Assembly (NCBI GenBank): GCA_964471155.1
Contig: CAYYFX010000082.1
Location: 1-18,147 of the forward strand
Direction of reading: 5' to 3'
DNA from: CAYYFX01 sp964471155
GTDB lineage: Bacteria > ARS69
DNA: 18,147 nt
The number at the start of each line of letters is the position of its first letter. Positions within the stretch are counted from its first letter, which is position 1. Positions 6,295-12,608 of this stretch are shown here, in pieces. Made by a program: the position numbers and the translations under genes. The notes below the pieces were generated by a model, which worked only from the letters and a program-made list of their open reading frames with translations, was not told the DNA's origin and ran no database searches.

Positions 6295-7140
6295 ATGCCC
6301 TCGACACCCTTCGCCATCGTCCTCGGCACGGCGCAGGACGGCGGCTACCCGCACGTGGGCTGCGACTGCGCGGCCTGCACGCGCGCCGTGGAGGTCCCCT
6401 CGCTCGCGCGGCGCGTGGCCTGCCTGGGCCTCGTCCTGCGCGACGGCACGGCGCTCGTGGATGCCACGCCGGACCTCCCGGCGCAGCTTCGCGCGCTCGC
6501 CGCCGCGGCGGGGCGTCCCGTGTCCGAGCCGCCGCGGGCCATCCTGCTCACGCACCTGCACGCCGGCCACGTGGCCGGCCTGCTCGCGCTCGGCCGCGAG
6601 GGCTGGGGCGGCAGCCGCATCCAGCTCTGGGCCACCGAGTCCTCCCTCGGCTGCCTGGAACGCAACGAGCCGTTCGCCCGCCTGTTCTCCGAAGGTCATC
6701 TGGTCCCCCGCGTGCTGCACCTGGGGTGGGACGTGGCGCTCGATGAGCTCATGATCCAGCCGGTCCTCGTGCCGCATCGCAACGAGCTGGGCGACACGGT
6801 GGCGTACCGGATCGAGGGCGGCGAGCGGTCCCTGTTCTACGCGCCGGACCTGGACGCCCTCACGCCGGACGTGCTCGGTCACGTGCGCGCCTCCGACACC
6901 GCCCTGCTCGACGGCACGTTCTTCCGCCGCACCGAGCTGTCGCGCGACGACGCGAACCTCGTGCGCCACCCGGCCATCGCGGACACCATGGCGCAGGTCT
7001 CGCCGCGGGACACGCGCGTGGTCTTCACGCATCTGAACCACACGAACCCCGTCCTGGATCCGTCCTCGCGCGAGCACCAGGCGGTGCAGGCCGTCGGCAT
7101 GCGCGTGGCGCGCGAGGGCGACACGTTCGAGCTCGCCTGA
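6295..7140 (+). CDS. PqqB-like metallo-beta-lactamase-fold hydrolase
   Basis: The protein has 281 residues. It starts at ATG 6295 with GGAG 6 nt upstream; an in-frame TTG at 6238 lies in the promoter and is rejected. The N-terminus, LGTAQDGGYPHVGCDCAAC (10-28), is the QDGGxP plus Cys-cluster signature of the PqqB group (C23, C25, C28). The metal motif is THLHAGH (86-92): H87, H89 and H92 are kept but the usual Asp is Gly91. Further ligand-type residues lie at H161 (LVPHRNE), in FYAPDLD (181-187) and in FTHLNHTNPVLD (245-256), the last resembling the PqqB HINNTNP motif. It probably acts in the cytoplasm, since no signal peptide is seen. No pqqA, C, D or E lies nearby, so a role in PQQ synthesis is not supported. 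It may act on another small molecule. Confidence 0.82.
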   Translation: MPSTPFAIVLGTAQDGGYPHVGCDCAACTRAVEVPSLARRVACLGLVLRDGTALVDATPDLPAQLRALAAAAGRPVSEPPRAILLTHLHAGHVAGLLALGREGWGGSRIQLWATESSLGCLERNEPFARLFSEGHLVPRVLHLGWDVALDELMIQPVLVPHRNELGDTVAYRIEGGERSLFYAPDLDALTPDVLGHVRASDTALLDGTFFRRTELSRDDANLVRHPAIADTMAQVSPRDTRVVFTHLNHTNPVLDPSSREHQAVQAVGMRVAREGDTFELA

Positions 7141-7166
7141 GGCGCTCCCGCGCCGGGCGGCCTCAG
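7137..7166. terminator. Stop-codon hairpin between convergent genes
   Basis: CTGAGGC (7137-7143) and GCCTCAG (7160-7166) form a perfect 7-bp stem. The left arm contains the TGA of the PqqB-like gene and the right arm the TGA of the outer-membrane gene. An alternative shorter hairpin, GGCGC/GCGCC (7141-7154), could compete. No T-run follows. Confidence 0.45.
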
Positions 7167-7816
7167 AGGTTGCGCGAGAGCCCCAGCGCGATCCCGGAGA
7201 CGAAGTCGGTCTCGTCGGCCAGCAGCAGCTCCCCGCGATACTCCACCGCGAGGCGCACCGAGGCGGCCGAAGGGATCAGGGACGCCAGCGACGCGAGCAG
7301 ACCCACGCCGCCGCGCACCACGGGATCGAACGACGCGTCCCCCAGCACCGGATCCGAGTAGTAGCCCCCGCCGCCCCCCAGGAGATAGAAGTCCCGCTGA
7401 TCCCCGCCGAAGGACGGGAACCAGAGCAGGTTTCCGGCCACCCCGTAGGACTTCGCGGAAACGCCGCCGAGCGGCCACACGCGGGCCGACGCCTCCACTT
7501 CCACCGCCATGTCCACGCCCGTGAACCAGCCGATCCGCAGCTCCGGCTGGGCGCTGAACGTGCCGCCGGACGCCTCCGGGAGCACGATGCCGGCGATGCC
7601 GACGCGCAGCACGAGCCCGTCGGCCACCACGCCCGCCGGCCCCTCCGCCTCGGCCTCCTCCGCCGCGGGCGGCGCGACCGGGGCGGTCGGCGGCGGCAGC
7701 AGGGCCGGCGGCGGCTCCGGCGTGTCGCGCGGCGCCGGCGCGTCCTGCCCGGACGCGGGGGCGACGCCGAGGAACACGAGCATGACGGCCCACGGCGCGG
7801 TACGGACGCGGCTCAT
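7163..7816 (-). CDS. Putative outer-membrane beta-barrel protein
   Basis: This 217-residue protein has a signal peptide (MSRVRTAPWAVMLVFLGVAPASGQ, cleavage probably after ASG) and then a Pro/Ala/Glu-rich linker of about 40 residues. The remaining 150 residues alternate polar and hydrophobic residues in short strands with Gly turns: LVLRVGIAGIVL, PELRIGWFTGVDMAVEVEASARVW, YGVAGNLLWFP, FYLLGGGGGYY and VRLAVEYRGELLL. It ends SGIALGLSRNL, close to the usual barrel ending, though the last residue is Leu rather than Phe. This is the pattern of small OmpA/OmpW-sized barrels, but no named family is recognised. ATG (7814-7816) follows GGAGGAG with about 6 nt. No convincing promoter is seen upstream. 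Confidence 0.7.
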   Translation of the reverse strand: MSRVRTAPWAVMLVFLGVAPASGQDAPAPRDTPEPPPALLPPPTAPVAPPAAEEAEAEGPAGVVADGLVLRVGIAGIVLPEASGGTFSAQPELRIGWFTGVDMAVEVEASARVWPLGGVSAKSYGVAGNLLWFPSFGGDQRDFYLLGGGGGYYSDPVLGDASFDPVVRGGVGLLASLASLIPSAASVRLAVEYRGELLLADETDFVSGIALGLSRNL

Positions 7817-7931
7817 CGGAATCTCCTCCGGACGACCTGGCCCGCCGGCCCCGCGGGATCCCCGCGCGGACTGGATGCGGGCGGAACGGCGGCTACCTTA
7901 GCAAAGGACGGCGCGTCCCGCCTCCCCCGCC

Positions 7932-7961
7932 TTGACACCGGGCGAAGCGCGCGCCGATCCT
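7932..7961 (+). promoter_or_regulatory. Promoter candidate for the NAD kinase gene
   Basis: A perfect TTGACA (7932-7937) is followed after 18 nt by GATCCT (7956-7961), a poor -10 box. ATG 7987 lies 25 nt further on. The -35 match is the main support. Confidence 0.4.
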
Positions 7962-7986
7962 GGGTCCACCCTGCGGAGGTCGCACC

Positions 7987-8691
7987 ATGGCCGTAACCAC
8001 GAAGGGGACGCGGATCCTCGTCCTCGGACGGGATTCGGCGGCCATTCTCCCGCTCGTGCGCCAGGCCGGCTTCCTGCTGGTCGACGACGCGCCGGACGTG
8101 GTCATCACCTACGGCGGGGACGGGTTGCTGCTGCACAGCGAACGGGAGTGGCCGGGCATCCCGAAGCTCCCGCTGCGGAACAGCCGGCACGGCAAGAAGT
8201 GCGAACCGCGGACCGTGCAGGACGCCCTGGAGCGGCTGGCCCGCGGGGAACTGCTCCCGGTCCGGCAGGCGAAGGTCCGGGCGGACCTCAAGGGCGAGTG
8301 CCGGGTCGGGCTGAACGACATCATCGTTCACAACGCCCGCCCCACCGCCACGGTCCGCTGCCGCGTCCGCATCGACGGCCGCCCGTTCGGCGGCGAGGTC
8401 GTGGGCGACGGCGTGGTCGTGGCCACGCCCTTCGGCTCGACCGCGTACTACCGCTCCATCACCCGCAGCACCTTCGACGTCGGCCTTGGCGTCGCGTTCA
8501 ACAACTCCACCGAGCCGGTGGACCACCTCGTCCTCCCGGACAGCGCCCACATCCGCATCGTGATCACCCGCGGCCCCGCCCTCGTCGCCGCGGACAACGA
8601 TCCGCACCCGCTCACGATGGACGAGGGCGACGAGGTCCTGATCCAGCGGCACGACGCCGACGCGGTGATCCTCCGCTCGACCGACGACTGA
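7987..8691 (+). CDS. NAD(+)/NADH kinase family protein (divergent, short)
   Basis: This 234-residue protein has the landmarks of ATP-NAD kinases, which phosphorylate NAD(H) to NADP(H) in the cytoplasm. They are TYGGDGLLLHSER (41-53, the GGDG motif), LNDIIVHN (109-116, for the NE/D motif) and GDGVVVATPFGSTAYYRS (140-157, for the substrate loop TPTGSTAY). Differences from typical NadK are the Leu after GGDG, ITRSTF where SAGGP is usual, and an unusual PLRNSRHGKKCEPRTV segment (62-77). The N-terminal Rossmann part is also shorter than in E. coli NadK (about 290 aa). ATG 7987 has GGAGG about 7 nt upstream. It is convergent with the aminotransferase gene. It is either the only NadK of the host or a second, specialised copy; the window cannot decide. 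Confidence 0.83.
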   Translation: MAVTTKGTRILVLGRDSAAILPLVRQAGFLLVDDAPDVVITYGGDGLLLHSEREWPGIPKLPLRNSRHGKKCEPRTVQDALERLARGELLPVRQAKVRADLKGECRVGLNDIIVHNARPTATVRCRVRIDGRPFGGEVVGDGVVVATPFGSTAYYRSITRSTFDVGLGVAFNNSTEPVDHLVLPDSAHIRIVITRGPALVAADNDPHPLTMDEGDEVLIQRHDADAVILRSTDD

Positions 8692-8719
8692 TCCCGGGTG
8701 GGACCGGTGCCGGGGTCAG
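8688..8719. terminator. Stop-codon hairpin between convergent genes
   Basis: CTGATCCCGG (8688-8697) and CCGGGGTCAG (8710-8719) form a 10-bp stem with one T-G wobble and a 12-nt loop. The TGA of the NAD kinase gene and the TGA of the aminotransferase gene lie in opposite arms. This is the third junction in the window with this layout. Confidence 0.5.
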
Positions 8720-9849
8720 CCGCGCGGACCGGAGGCCGGGGCGCGGCCCTCGAGGACGTCGGCGATGGCGTCGTTCGGCGTGTCGATGGAGAGGCCGTTC
8801 GCCGGGTCGTCCATCATGCGGCCGATGTCGTCGACGAGCGCCAACGTCACCGGACCCGGCGTGCCGTCCCCGACCGGGACCCCGGCGATGGACGTGATGG
8901 GCATCACGCCCGCGCCCGTGCCGGTCATGAAGCACTCCTTGTCCGCGCCGACGAGGTCGATCGGCATCAGGTCGTCGCGGACGACCACGCGGTGGCCGCG
9001 CCGCTGCGCGAGCTTCATCACCGCGCCGCGCGTGATCCCGACGAGGCAGTACTGGCTGGACGGCGTCACGAGCTCCACGCAGGACGGATCCGACTCCCAG
9101 CCCGGGCGCCGCACCACGGAGAAGATGTTGTCCACCGTGGCCTCGGCCACGAAGCCCGCCGCGTTGAGCATGAGGGTCTCCACGTACGGCGTGCCGCGCG
9201 TCCCCTCCTGCAGCGCCAGGACGTTGTTCAGGTAGTTGTTGCTCTTGATGTTCGGATCCAGCGTGGACGCGTCCGGGCGGCGGACGCGGCGCGCGAGCCC
9301 GAGGGGGATGCCCTTCGCGTACGCATCGCGCGAGTACAGCCGGATCGTGCTCACGATCGCGAACACCGTGGGCGTGACGCACTTGAGCGGGTTGATCCCC
9401 AGATCGCCCATGCCGCGCGTGACCACGAGCCGGATGTAGCCGTTGCCGTCCGGGAGGTCCACGCGCCGGCAGGTCTCCAGCAGCCGCTCGGTGAGGTGGA
9501 ACCGGTCCATGGGAAGGGCCACGTCGATCTTCGCCGCGGACGACTCCATCCGCTCGAGATGCTCGCGGTACAGGAAGATGCTGCGGTTCCGGATCAGGAT
9601 CCCCTCGAACACCGCGTCGCCGTACAGGCTGACGTGGTCCAGGGGGGACACGCCGATCTCGTCCAGCCGGAAGATGCCCTCGCGGCGCCGCAGGCCGGAC
9701 GGGTCCGGCGTGTCCGCGGCGTCGGGGGAATCCACCAGGGCGCGGGGCGTGACGCCCTCGATCACCGGCATGCTCACCCAGACGCGGGCGCGGCTGCCCA
9801 CGTCCCGCAGGGCCTCGATGGCGGCGTCCATTCCCTTCCGGTCACGCAA
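8716..9849 (-). CDS. ilvE: Class IV aminotransferase, branched-chain amino acid aminotransferase type
   Basis: This 377-residue PLP enzyme of fold type IV probably interconverts Leu, Ile and Val with their 2-oxo acids. Visible motifs are LYGDAVFEGI (75-84), GYIRLVVTRGMGDLGINP (137-154), LDPNIKSNNYLNNVLA (197-212, with PLP lysine K202), GFVAEATVDNIF (232-243) and ECFMTGTGAGVMPI (305-318). The family is usually about 300 residues. Here there is an N-terminal extension of about 50 residues and a C-terminal extension ending in IDTPNDAIADVLEGR. The start is TTG (9847-9849), chosen because GGAGGTGA (9853-9860) precedes it at ideal spacing. An ATG at 9829-9831 is possible but has a poorer, closer site. 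D-amino acid transaminase or aminodeoxychorismate lyase share the fold but fit less well. A long structured leader may precede it. Confidence 0.85.
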   Translation of the reverse strand: MRDRKGMDAAIEALRDVGSRARVWVSMPVIEGVTPRALVDSPDAADTPDPSGLRRREGIFRLDEIGVSPLDHVSLYGDAVFEGILIRNRSIFLYREHLERMESSAAKIDVALPMDRFHLTERLLETCRRVDLPDGNGYIRLVVTRGMGDLGINPLKCVTPTVFAIVSTIRLYSRDAYAKGIPLGLARRVRRPDASTLDPNIKSNNYLNNVLALQEGTRGTPYVETLMLNAAGFVAEATVDNIFSVVRRPGWESDPSCVELVTPSSQYCLVGITRGAVMKLAQRRGHRVVVRDDLMPIDLVGADKECFMTGTGAGVMPITSIAGVPVGDGTPGPVTLALVDDIGRMMDDPANGLSIDTPNDAIADVLEGRAPASGPRG

Positions 9850-9903
9850 GGGTCACCTCCGCGGCGCATCGGCGAGGCCGGGGCGAAGCTCGCCGGGACT
9901 TCA

Positions 9904-9932
9904 AAGATACTCCATCCGCCGGCCCCTGCCAT
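9904..9932 (-). promoter_or_regulatory. Possible proximal promoter of the aminotransferase gene
   Basis: On the minus strand ATGGCA (9927-9932) and TATCTT (9904-9909) are 17 nt apart. Use of this promoter would give a leader of about 50 nt. It is weaker than the distal one in its -35 box. Confidence 0.35.
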
Positions 9933-9951
9933 CCCCGGGCCCGGGCGGACG

Positions 9952-9977
9952 GGACCTGCGGGAGGATCCCGCGGTCC
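9952..9977. other. Strong hairpin in the aminotransferase leader
   Basis: GGACC (9952-9956), one bulged base, GCGGGA (9958-9963), a 3-nt loop, TCCCGC (9967-9972) and GGTCC (9973-9977) give 11 bp with a single bulge. It is the strongest of four inverted repeats in the leader and could be a regulatory RNA element or an attenuator stem. Confidence 0.4.
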
Positions 9978-10042
9978 GGGTGCGACGGCGCGATCCGCTC
10001 GATCGCGATGACGAAGCCGGCCCTCGCGCGGGGACTCCGGAT

Positions 10043-10070
10043 CGCCGGGTGGACGCCGGGACACCCGGCG
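10043..10070. repeat. 8-bp inverted repeat in the divergent region
   Basis: CGCCGGGT (10043-10050) and ACCCGGCG (10063-10070) flank a 12-nt loop. It lies within the predicted long leader of the aminotransferase transcript, 40 nt downstream of the distal -10 box. Confidence 0.35.
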
Positions 10071-10109
10071 CGCGGGGCGGGACCGCACGCGGTCCGGGAT
10101 CGGCGGCCG

Positions 10110-10138
10110 AGCTTAGGAGGGAGCCCGGGGCCAGTCAA
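10110..10138 (-). promoter_or_regulatory. Distal promoter of the aminotransferase gene
   Basis: On the minus strand TTGACT (10133-10138) and TAAGCT (10110-10115) are exactly 17 nt apart. Plus-strand CCCGGGGCCAGTCAA (10124-10138) matches 14 of 15 bases of the thiG promoter. Transcription would start near 10103, leaving a leader of about 250 nt before TTG 9849. Confidence 0.55.
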
Positions 10139-10163
10139 CGGAAGGCCGGCCGCGGGGGCGCCG

Positions 10164-10192
10164 TTGCGGGTCACGCGGGGCTCCCGTACACT
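10164..10192 (+). promoter_or_regulatory. Promoter of the 10236-14756 operon
   Basis: TTGCGG (10164-10169) and TACACT (10187-10192) are exactly 17 nt apart, with ATG 10236 43 nt downstream. It lies back to back with the minus-strand promoter at 10110-10138; the two -35 boxes are 25 bp apart. Confidence 0.5.
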
Positions 10193-10235
10193 CGGAGTCC
10201 CTCCCGTACCGTGGTCCGATTCCGAAGGGAGATCG

Positions 10236-11006
10236 ATGCCTCGCATCCGCCTTGCCGCCGGGGTGCTCCTGGCGGCCCTGTGTCTCGCGGGCGACGCCCG
10301 CGCCCAGGTCCTCAAGGACCTCGCACCGGTGGACCTGCACTACGTGATCCTGCACGGCGAGCCCGCCGCGCCCGTGGGCACGGCGGACATGGCCTTCCGC
10401 GCCGTGGACACGCCCCGCGGCCGCCGGCTCGAGGTGCAGACGGCCATCTCGTACGTGATCCCGCGGGAGCCCGCGCCCTTCGCCTACGAGGAGGAGGCCA
10501 CCCTCGTGTGCGACGCCGAGGGCGTCCTGAAGTTCGACACGGAGGCCCGCGCCGAGGGGGACGAGCGGACGAACACGGCGCTGCGCGCCGGCCGCGACTT
10601 CCAGGTCACGACCACCTTCCAGGGCAAGAAGCGCACCTACACCATCACGTCCGACGTGCGCCGCACGAACCTCGGGATGTTCTGCGCGGGTTTCCTGGCC
10701 GAGCCGCTGGCCGAGGGGGACTTCTTCTCCGACTTCCCCCTGCTGTATCCGGTGGGCGGGGATCACAAGGCACGGCAGCGGTTCCGCGAGGCCGTCCTCC
10801 CCTACCAGGCGACGGCGGCGCGCACCATCCCCACGATCGTCACGCGGCTCGAGAAGCCGGACAAGACGTCGGACCGGTACTGGAACGCCGCGCACGCGCA
10901 CGAGATCCTGCTGCGCCTGGAGGAGACCACGAGCTTCGGCCTCATGGTCTACCGGCTGGAGACCGTCAACGGCGAACCCGTCGACGCGTCGAAGCTGCTG
11001 CCGTGA
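10236..11006 (+). CDS. Secreted protein of unknown function
   Basis: This 256-residue protein starts at ATG 10236 with AGGGAG a few nt upstream. A clear signal peptide (MPRIRLAAGVLLAALCLAG) is followed by DARA-Q, a good signal peptidase I site. The mature part is rich in beta-strand pattern: VDLHYVILHGEPAAPVGTADM, RRLEVQTAISYVIPRE, FQVTTTFQGKKRTYTITSD. The layout recalls periplasmic proteins of the DUF3108/DUF6134 kind, which begin with a YxV-G-IGT strand, but I cannot assign it firmly. There is no lipobox, membrane helix or catalytic motif. Its TGA overlaps the GTG start of the metallopeptidase gene, so the two are cotranscribed and probably translationally coupled. Confidence 0.75.
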   Translation: MPRIRLAAGVLLAALCLAGDARAQVLKDLAPVDLHYVILHGEPAAPVGTADMAFRAVDTPRGRRLEVQTAISYVIPREPAPFAYEEEATLVCDAEGVLKFDTEARAEGDERTNTALRAGRDFQVTTTFQGKKRTYTITSDVRRTNLGMFCAGFLAEPLAEGDFFSDFPLLYPVGGDHKARQRFREAVLPYQATAARTIPTIVTRLEKPDKTSDRYWNAAHAHEILLRLEETTSFGLMVYRLETVNGEPVDASKLLP

Positions 11007-12604
11007 ACGCCGCGGACCTCGCCCGCCGACTGGACGGGCACGAGGCCGCGCGCGCGGACCTCGAGCGCCGCGAGCGCGAGGCCGGCTGGAACCTGGCGCG
11101 CACCGCCGAGGAGCGCTGGGAGCGCGAGGCGGCGGAGATGTCGGCGCGCACGCGCCGCCTGCTCTCGGACCGCGACACGTTCGCGGCGCTGTCCTCGGCG
11201 CGCGCCTCCGCGGCCCCGGAGGATGCGGACCTGGCGCGCCGGCTGGAGCTGGCGTGGCGGGACCACGCGGCGAACCAGGCGCGGCCGGAGCTGCTCGAGA
11301 CGCTGGCCGCGCTGGAGGCGCGGGCGGAGTCCACGTACTCCTCGTTCCGCCCGCGGCTGGACGGGAGCCCGGTCACGGAGAACGAGATCCGCCGCGTCCT
11401 GCGCGACTCGGACGACCCGGCGCGGCGGAAGCGCGCGTGGGAGGCCGCGAAGGCGCAGGGACCGGTCGTGGCGCCGCAGGTCGCGGAGATGGTGGCGCTG
11501 CGGAACCGGATCGCGGCCGAGGCCGGCGCGCGCGACTTCTTCGCGCTGGACCTGGAGCGCTCGGAGATCGGGGAGGCCGAGCTGCTGGGCATCCTCTCCC
11601 GCGTGGAGGCGCTCACGGACGCGCCGCACGCCCGCCTCGTGGGCGAGCTGTTCGCGCAGCTCGCGCGTCGGTTCGGGATCCGCCCGGACGAGGTGCGCCC
11701 GTGGCACCTGGCGGACCCGTTCTTCCAGGAGGCCATCGCGCCCGAGGGGCTGGAGCTCGGTCCGCTGTACGCGGGCGTGGACCTGGAGCAGCTCGCGCGC
11801 GAGGCGTTCTCGCGCATGGGCTTCGACGTCGCGCCCATCCTGGCGCGCTCGGACCTGTACCCGCGCGAAGGCAAGAACCAGCACGCGTTCTGCACCCACG
11901 TGGACCGCATGACCGACGACGTGCGCATCCTGTGCAACCTGGCGCCGGACGAGTACTGGGCGGACACGATCCTGCACGAGCTGGGCCACGCCGTGTACGA
12001 CTCCGGTCTCGATCCCGGGCTCCCGTGGCGGCTGCGCGAGGCGTCGCACCTGCTGACCACCGAGGCGGTCGCGCTGCTGTTCGGCCGGCTGGCCACGAAT
12101 CCGGACTGGATGATCCGCGTGCTCGGCGCCGACCCCGCGAAGGTGGAGCGGATCCGCGAGCCGCTGCGCCGGCATGCCCGCACGCGGCAGCTGCTGTTCC
12201 CGCGCTGGGTGCTCGTGATGACGCACTTCGAGCGCGCCCTGTACGCGGGAGCGACGGATCCGTCCACCCTGTGGTGGGATCTCGTGGAGCGGTACCAGCG
12301 CGTCCCGCGCCCCGAGGGGCGGCACGCACCGGACTGGGCGTGCAAGGTGCACGTCGCGCTGGCGCCCGTGTACTACCACAACTACCTGCTCGGCGATCTC
12401 GCCGCCTCGCAGCTGGACGCATGGCTCGCCCGCGAGACCGGCACGCCGTTCTGGTTCGAGCGCCGCGAGACGGCGGAGCTCCTGCGCACGCGGCTGTTCG
12501 CGCCCGGGGCGCGCCGGCCGTGGAACGCGACGCTGCGGCACGCCACCGGCGAGGGGCTGGAACCCGCGTACTACGTGGAGCAGTTCGTCGCCGAGCCGGC
12601 CTGA
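11003..12604 (+). CDS. M2/M3-type gluzincin metallopeptidase
   Basis: The 533-residue protein starts at GTG 11003, overlapping the preceding TGA as GTGA. The open frame extends far upstream, but that part covers other genes. The zinc site is H325-ELG-H329, with a likely third ligand E354 in LLTTEAVALL, 25 residues on. This is close to the spacing of the M2 (ACE-like dipeptidyl carboxypeptidase) family. Other blocks are TYSSFRPRLDGSPVTENEIRRVLR, WHLADPFFQ, ILARSDLYPREGKNQHAFC, LVMTHFERALY and VYYHNYLLGDLAASQL. The last resembles the peptide-binding Tyr/His region of M2 and M3 enzymes. With no signal peptide it should be cytoplasmic, probably trimming oligopeptides. The N-terminal 110 residues are charged helices. 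M3/oligoendopeptidase assignment is the alternative. Confidence 0.85.
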   Translation: MNAADLARRLDGHEAARADLERREREAGWNLARTAEERWEREAAEMSARTRRLLSDRDTFAALSSARASAAPEDADLARRLELAWRDHAANQARPELLETLAALEARAESTYSSFRPRLDGSPVTENEIRRVLRDSDDPARRKRAWEAAKAQGPVVAPQVAEMVALRNRIAAEAGARDFFALDLERSEIGEAELLGILSRVEALTDAPHARLVGELFAQLARRFGIRPDEVRPWHLADPFFQEAIAPEGLELGPLYAGVDLEQLAREAFSRMGFDVAPILARSDLYPREGKNQHAFCTHVDRMTDDVRILCNLAPDEYWADTILHELGHAVYDSGLDPGLPWRLREASHLLTTEAVALLFGRLATNPDWMIRVLGADPAKVERIREPLRRHARTRQLLFPRWVLVMTHFERALYAGATDPSTLWWDLVERYQRVPRPEGRHAPDWACKVHVALAPVYYHNYLLGDLAASQLDAWLARETGTPFWFERRETAELLRTRLFAPGARRPWNATLRHATGEGLEPAYYVEQFVAEPA

Positions 12605-12608
12605 CCGG

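Larger units (their letters stand above)
9850..10235. other. 386-bp divergent regulatory region, no gene supported
   Basis: This is the longest gene-free stretch. It holds promoters in both directions (10110-10138 minus, 10164-10192 plus), a second possible minus promoter (9904-9932) and inverted repeats at 9882-9894, 9952-9977, 10043-10070 and 10080-10095. Open frames through it on either strand are Pro/Arg/Gly-rich and have no start with a good ribosome binding site. I see no T-box, leader peptide run of branched-chain codons or other named riboswitch. Confidence 0.6.

Noticed and set aside
9940..9985. T-box-like GGACCGCG segment upstream of the aminotransferase gene
   Set aside because: It lacks the full GGNACCGCG core spacing, and no specifier stem or other T-box features are visible. 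The similarity is probably chance from the GC-rich hairpin.
9842..10315. 157-residue minus-strand frame in the divergent region
   Set aside because: No start with a ribosome binding site, Pro/Arg-rich composition, and it covers promoters in both directions.
9443..11002. Apparent long N-terminal extension of the M2/M3-type peptidase
   Set aside because: This part runs antisense to the aminotransferase gene and across the 10236-11006 gene. Peptidase similarity begins after GTG 11003.
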